From CAZCAQ01 sp964563965 (GTDB lineage: Bacteria; Patescibacteriota; WWE3; UBA101185; UBA10185): DNA of 34,923 nucleotides. Location: positions 1 through 34,923 of the forward strand of contig CAZLZI010000003.1 in NCBI GenBank assembly GCA_964563965.1, read 5' to 3'. Below are positions 31,883 to 34,923 of this stretch, piece after piece. The notes beneath the pieces are model-generated. The model ran no database searches. It was not told the DNA's origin and saw nothing but the letters and a program-made list of their open reading frames with translations. Position 1 is the stretch's first letter. Each line of letters begins with the position of its first letter. Position numbers and translations under genes: made by a program.

Positions 31883-31895
31883 ATAAGTAGTTCGT

Positions 31896-31904
31896 ATTTT
31901 AGCA
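31896..31904 (-). promoter_or_regulatory. Extended -10 promoter of tRNA-Leu
   Basis: Minus strand TGCTAAAAT (TGn plus a 5-of-6 -10) ends 13 nt before the tRNA 5' base, which predicts a 5' leader of about 6 nt. The -35 is poor. Confidence 0.5.
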
Positions 31905-31916
31905 AAAAATGCGTAA

Positions 31917-32426
31917 TTAGTTTATCTTGTTATAGAAATAGTTTACGTTTCCGGCCCATTTTATTGGGTTTGGCGGATTGTAAATGGGCGCTATCTTTTC
32001 TACGGTATCATATCCTCTGTTAATATAATTTTCTGCTAAACCCTTGCCTACTGTATCAATACAGTCCTCCATGGTCTTGAACTTGGTTACTTTATTACCG
32101 TATATACCCCAACCGAATGGATTATTTGAATCAGGTATATAAAACTTGCCACAGCTAGACTCAAGACAAGCAATTGAGGGAAGCAGTCTATAATCAAGGC
32201 CATATTTATCAGCAACTTGTACAAAAGTTTCTGCATAATGCTCTAAAGGCCCATCAAAAGACTTAAAGAAAGATCTAAGAGACTCAACCCGGTTAACTTT
32301 TTGCGCTTTGATATGATAAAAAGGTGACTGGTTTTCGCTAAGAGTAGCCTCTGCCGCATGCGCACTAGGCGCTGAACTAAGAGTCAGAAGTACTGTAATA
32401 GCTATATAAAGTGCTTTAGTTTTCAT
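31917..32426 (-). CDS. Secreted lysozyme/glucosaminidase-like protein
   Basis: Exported protein of 169 residues with a classic signal peptide cut after AHA (residue 24). The core resembles the lysozyme-fold N-acetylglucosaminidase/transglycosylase superfamily: helix YAETFVQVADKYGLDYRLL, a candidate catalytic Glu in ACLESSCGK (E89), and the NNPFGWGIYG substrate-side motif (101-110). It should act on peptidoglycan or another beta-linked glycan outside the membrane. Two Cys (87 and 92) flank the active site. The neighbouring gene encodes a related protein with a membrane anchor instead of a signal peptide. It has its own consensus promoter. Confidence 0.8.
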   Translation of the reverse strand: MKTKALYIAITVLLTLSSAPSAHAAEATLSENQSPFYHIKAQKVNRVESLRSFFKSFDGPLEHYAETFVQVADKYGLDYRLLPSIACLESSCGKFYIPDSNNPFGWGIYGNKVTKFKTMEDCIDTVGKGLAENYINRGYDTVEKIAPIYNPPNPIKWAGNVNYFYNKIN

Positions 32427-32463
32427 ATTAATTTGTAATCAGGGAAAATTTAAGTTCTCGGTA

Positions 32464-32492
32464 ATTATACCCTATAGTGCGTAGTAGCGCAA
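32464..32492 (-). promoter_or_regulatory. Promoter of the secreted glucosaminidase-like gene
   Basis: Minus strand TTGCGC, a 17-nt spacer and perfect TATAAT. Transcription should begin near 32457, about 31 nt ahead of the ATG. The leader has no recognisable Shine-Dalgarno. Confidence 0.7.
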
Positions 32493-32540
32493 ATGTACAA
32501 TTGAGATAGACTTAGCAGGTAGAAAGAAAAAAACTTACCT

Positions 32541-33170
32541 TTAAGGTGTTTCGAATTCTAGTATTTCATCTCTAAAAAACTTAACTCCCTTACACCACGA
32601 ACCATTTGATGGTGGTGTATAGACTTTCATTATATCACAAGGTTCGCTTACCCCTTTAGAAATGAATTTCGTATTCATATATTTTGAAACAACAGCAATC
32701 CCCTCTTCCATCGAATCGAATTTATAGACATGTGGTCCCCAGACTCCCCAGCCATATAAATTGTATGTATCATCACCATTTACAATAGGAGTATTTTTTC
32801 CACAACTAGATTCTTGAAAAGCAACAGCTGCAACAAGCCAGTACGGAATGCTGTTCTTATCGGCTTCTTTAACAAAAGTTTTGCCATGCCCTTTAATCGG
32901 GCAGTTATATTTACTAAAAATACTGTCTATTCTTTCCGCTCGTGCATCGTCCCCCGTTACTCTAATGCTAGATGCTCCCAATACTTTGGGACTGGAGGAG
33001 AAAATAGCGTATTTATAAGCGGAGCTGTTGGATGTATGTAAAGTTATTACAAGGAAAACGCTTATGATAATTATAAACAAAGATGATGTTAGCAGCCAAG
33101 CAACTGGAAGAATTACAGGAAATAGCTTTACTAAGGCTTGTTTTTTGGAAGTTTCGGGCAGCGTATCCAT
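32541..33170 (-). CDS. Membrane-anchored lysozyme/glucosaminidase-like protein
   Basis: A 209-residue relative of the gene downstream. The shared pattern is a helix with KEADKNSIPYWLV, a candidate catalytic Glu in AFQESSCGK (E120), and NLYGWGVWG, equivalent to NPFGWGIYG in the neighbour. Instead of a cleavable signal peptide it has a long hydrophobic segment (about 17-45) after a polar N-terminus, so it should stay attached to the membrane with the domain outside. Two extra Cys in the C-terminal part (near SEPC and GSWCKG) may form a disulfide. Forty nucleotides separate it from the VIT-family gene, so the two may share a transcript. Confidence 0.78.
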   Translation of the reverse strand: MDTLPETSKKQALVKLFPVILPVAWLLTSSLFIIIISVFLVITLHTSNSSAYKYAIFSSSPKVLGASSIRVTGDDARAERIDSIFSKYNCPIKGHGKTFVKEADKNSIPYWLVAAVAFQESSCGKNTPIVNGDDTYNLYGWGVWGPHVYKFDSMEEGIAVVSKYMNTKFISKGVSEPCDIMKVYTPPSNGSWCKGVKFFRDEILEFETP

Positions 33171-33210
33171 CTCTATAAGCGTAGCAGTTTTTTGCTCAAA
33201 ATGAAATCTT

Positions 33211-33687
33211 TTATAGCTTTAAAAACTTACCGACAGCAAAGCCTATAAAAATAGCAAATCCTGCTAATACAGCCATTTTGATGCCTGATTTGGCTTTTTT
33301 CCGAGGTATGAAGCCGACTAAAAAGAGTGTAACTAGCGCTACTGTAACAGAAAGAAACTTTGCTGATCTAATGTCAAAGAAGACATATGGTAGGAGGGGT
33401 ATAAACCCTGCAAAATAATATGAGCAAAACATAATAATACCTTCAATAGCTGGTTTATCTTTATGCGTTTGGCCATCTATTTCTTGCGTTGATTCTTCCG
33501 ATAAATATGACCCAATGCCCATTGAGATAGCTTCCACTGATATGACGATAAGTCCGGTAGTAAATATGGTGCCTCGATCCATGGCAGCTGTTGCAAGACC
33601 AAATAAAACGCCAACTGTGGATACAACACTATCTTCTATGCCAAATACTAAGTTTTTGAAATATTCAGGATGCAGGCGTTTAAGCAT
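33211..33687 (-). CDS. Compact VIT1/CCC1-family membrane transporter
   Basis: Probable iron/manganese transporter of the vacuolar-iron-transporter family. The first helix has the family pattern (GIEDSVVSTVGVLFGLA), followed by AISMGIGSYLSEES and three further helices (about 82-104, 110-127, 137-156). At 158 residues it is shorter than typical members. The cytosolic metal-binding region between helices 2 and 3 is reduced to a short stretch (STQEIDGQTHKDKP), so its ion specificity or regulation may differ. An extended -10 (TGTTAGCAT) ends 7 nt before the ATG, another possible leaderless transcript. Confidence 0.8.
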   Translation of the reverse strand: MLKRLHPEYFKNLVFGIEDSVVSTVGVLFGLATAAMDRGTIFTTGLIVISVEAISMGIGSYLSEESTQEIDGQTHKDKPAIEGIIMFCSYYFAGFIPLLPYVFFDIRSAKFLSVTVALVTLFLVGFIPRKKAKSGIKMAVLAGFAIFIGFAVGKFLKL

Positions 33688-33718
33688 TGACTAAATGCTA
33701 ACACTTTGAAATGACATG

Positions 33719-33727
33719 TGCTACCAT
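33719..33727 (+). promoter_or_regulatory. Weak extended -10 for the 37-residue gene
   Basis: TGCTACCAT (TGn plus a 4-of-6 -10). Transcription would begin near 33734, giving a leader that contains AAAGGAG ahead of the ATG at 33758. No good -35. Confidence 0.3.
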
Positions 33728-33757
33728 ATTTCTAGTAGCTGGTTTAAAGGAGATCAA

Positions 33758-33871
33758 ATGAGTCTACTTGATAAATTAATGCAGATGCTAGGTCTTGGTG
33801 AGAAAACAGAAGCCCAAGCACCTGAAGTACCAGTGCAGCCTGTTGATACATCTGCCCCACCTCAGGCATAA
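33758..33871 (+). CDS. Small 37-residue protein, amphipathic N-terminus, Pro/Ala-rich tail
   Basis: ATG at 33758 follows AAAGGAG with a 5-nt gap, one of the better Shine-Dalgarno sites in the window, and the frame closes with TAA just before a strong terminator. The product starts MSLLDKLMQMLGLGEKTE, which could form an amphipathic helix of about 15 residues, followed by a Pro/Ala/Val/Gln-rich tail. No family recognised. A stand-alone unit with ribosome binding site and terminator is good evidence that it is expressed. It could be a membrane-surface peptide, a toxin-like peptide or a small regulator. Confidence 0.65.
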   Translation: MSLLDKLMQMLGLGEKTEAQAPEVPVQPVDTSAPPQA

Positions 33872-33886
33872 GCGGAATTATTCAAT

Positions 33887-33922
33887 AAAAAAAGACCTCT
33901 TGTCCAGGAGGTCTTTTCTTTT
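33887..33922. terminator. Bidirectional intrinsic terminator
   Basis: AAAAGACCTC (33890-33899) and GAGGTCTTTT (33908-33917) form a 10-bp stem with an 8-nt loop, followed by T-rich sequence on the plus strand and preceded by an A-run. It ends the small plus-strand gene and the convergent minus-strand chaperone-like gene. Confidence 0.85.
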
Positions 33923-33938
33923 CTAATAAGCGAATGAA

Positions 33939-34634
33939 TTAATACTTAACAAATTCCATTATCTTTGCGTCTTTTCTCACTCCTGCTAGCACTTCTTGTA
34001 TTTTTTTACCTGTTTCTTGTTCGATTAAAAATTGTTTAACTTGCGCTGTTACTTCTGCAGGTTTCATTGTAGCAGGGAAGGATTCTTTATTTTGCTTGAT
34101 ATAATCATCTATTTGCTTTTGAGTAATTTTAATATCTTTCTCTACAAGCTTCTTTGCAAATAATTGCAACTTAACATTTCTTTCTAGTCCAGCACGGGTC
34201 ATGTTTTGTGAAGTTAGTGCTGTTTCAAGCTTTATCCCCTGCTTTGAGAGTGTTTCCTCAATCTTTTTAAGTTCTGCATTTACATCAGCTTGTGTTACAG
34301 TAATATTCTTTTTCTGAGCTTCTTGCATTAACAAGGACTCGTTAATTAAAGCCTCCATCATTTGTTTGCCACTTTGTTCTTCAAGACGTTGTATTACCTG
34401 ATACCTAAAGATAGGTTTACCGTTTATAGTTGCAGCAACAACAAGATTTCTTAAAAAGTATGCGGAAAGACCTAAGAGTAGTGCAAGTAGAATTGCAAAG
34501 ACTACTTTCTTATTGATTCTTGGGAGTGTTATCTCTTCTTCTGGCACATCAACTGTTTCTTCAACAGTTTCGTCAGCCATTACTTCTTTATTTAATTCTT
34601 CTTGACTAGTTGTTTGTATTTGATCGTTTGACAT
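33939..34634 (-). CDS. SurA_N/PrsA-like membrane chaperone without rotamase domain
   Basis: A 231-residue protein: an acidic cytoplasmic N-terminus (1-40), one membrane helix (about 45-68), then an extracytoplasmic helical domain of the SurA N-terminal type, recognisable from INGKPIFRYQVIQRLEEQSGKQ, INESLLMQEAQKKNITVTQ and the paired helices that follow. The parvulin isomerase domain of SurA and PrsA is absent. A role in folding or escorting secreted proteins, such as the sortase substrate or the large surface protein, is inferred from family and context. A perfect TATAAT ends 6 nt before the ATG. Confidence 0.8.
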   Translation of the reverse strand: MSNDQIQTTSQEELNKEVMADETVEETVDVPEEEITLPRINKKVVFAILLALLLGLSAYFLRNLVVAATINGKPIFRYQVIQRLEEQSGKQMMEALINESLLMQEAQKKNITVTQADVNAELKKIEETLSKQGIKLETALTSQNMTRAGLERNVKLQLFAKKLVEKDIKITQKQIDDYIKQNKESFPATMKPAEVTAQVKQFLIEQETGKKIQEVLAGVRKDAKIMEFVKY

Positions 34635-34640
34635 TGCACC

Positions 34641-34646
34641 ATTATA
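34641..34646 (-). promoter_or_regulatory. Perfect -10, leaderless arrangement, for the SurA_N-like gene
   Basis: TATAAT on the minus strand lies 6 nt before the ATG at 34634, so transcription should start on the start codon. The -35 position is poor. The rest of the 165-nt gap to the next gene shows nothing else I can name. Confidence 0.55.
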
Positions 34647-34799
34647 TATTTTTTTACACTCTTGTATAGGAGTACTTTACTTTTTGCAGTGTACTGTCAC
34701 TAAGTTTTGTATTTAAAAACTAGTTACACAGCCATCCCCTCTTCTCCTTTGGTGTTATCTAGTGTTCGTATTTATGAAGTCAATAATTGAGGACAAAAT

Positions 34800-34923
34800 A
34801 TGAAAAATAACAAAGGATTTGCATCGCTAATCATTTTCTTAGTATTAGGACTTGCGATCGTATCTGTAGCACTTATTAGTGTTTACAGTTACTCAAGTAA
34901 ATGTAGGAATTTTTTTCTAAGTA
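34800..34923 (+). CDS. Prepilin-like secreted protein, 5' part only
   Basis: The ATG at 34800 follows GAGGACAAAAT, with GAGG about 8 nt upstream. The 41 codons before the window edge encode MKNNKGFASLIIFLVLGLAI and further hydrophobic residues, then polar sequence with a Cys. The basic start, the KGF junction and the immediate hydrophobic helix look like a type IV prepilin or pseudopilin signal, cleaved between G6 and F7. The Glu usually found five residues after the cut is replaced by Ile, so it may be a minor pilin-like protein or simply an N-terminal anchor. The gene continues beyond the window. Confidence 0.55.
   Translation, partial: MKNNKGFASLIIFLVLGLAIVSVALISVYSYSSKCRNFFLS

Noticed and set aside
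32515..32545. Short hairpin (ACCT/AGGT) plus T7 after the membrane-anchored glucosaminidase-like gene as a terminator.
   Set aside because: Only 4 bp of stem overlapping the stop codon; too weak to list.
1..34923. Alternative genetic code with TGA as Gly, as in Gracilibacteria/SR1.
   Set aside because: TGA ends infC, rpmI and a GT2 gene exactly at the overlaps with the next gene, and no conserved domain is interrupted by in-frame TGA.
1..34923. CRISPR arrays, transposons, prophage or attachment sites, including near the two tRNA genes.
   Set aside because: No spaced direct repeats, transposase-like frames or duplicated tRNA ends were seen.

Overview
The window reads as a gene-dense, AT-rich fragment of a bacterial chromosome with a Gram-positive-type envelope. 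The best fit is a Patescibacteria/CPR genome (Katanobacteria- or Microgenomates-like is a guess from style, not a proof). The reasons are a sortase with its own LASTG-type substrate and no sign of an outer membrane, domain-stripped housekeeping proteins (ThrRS without TGS, PheT without its tRNA-binding insert, trigger factor without a peptidyl-prolyl isomerase domain), many short start/stop overlaps, and several promoters placed so close to the ATG that transcripts should be leaderless. TGA is used as an ordinary stop (infC, rpmI, a GT2 gene), so the code is standard.

Layout. 1-3.9 kb: a class A penicillin-binding protein (+), convergent with a sortase and its probable substrate (-), then a divergent DnaQ-like exonuclease (+). 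4.5-18.3 kb: one long minus-strand operon of nine genes in which every junction overlaps by 4-14 nt. It starts with a giant GT2-flippase-GT4 fusion, then a kinase-like/polysaccharide-deacetylase fusion, three tandem GT2 glycosyltransferases, two polytopic GT-C-like proteins, a methyltransferase and a membrane-anchored glycosidase-like protein. Together these could assemble, flip, modify and trim a surface glycan. 18.4-25.5 kb: translation genes in an order close to the E. coli thrS-infC-rpmI-rplT-pheST operon, but with an oppositely oriented membrane-protein gene between rplT and pheS. infC begins with a non-canonical ATA codon behind a strong Shine-Dalgarno. thrS has a consensus promoter and a leader containing a terminator-like hairpin. 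25.5-28.7 kb: a membrane protein, an alpha/beta hydrolase, tRNA-Val(GAC) packed between genes, clpP and tig. 28.8-34.9 kb: a 942-residue Cys-containing surface protein, tRNA-Leu(UAG), two related lysozyme/glucosaminidase-like proteins, a compact VIT-family transporter, a 37-codon small gene with its own terminator, a SurA_N-like membrane chaperone, and the start of a prepilin-like gene cut by the window edge.

The most unusual content is the 13.8-kb glycan operon, above all the 1421-residue polypeptide joining a processive-type GT2, a Wzx/MATE-like flippase and a GT4 in one reading frame. No gene-free stretch exceeds 300 bases. No CRISPR array, rRNA gene, transposase or prophage gene was seen.
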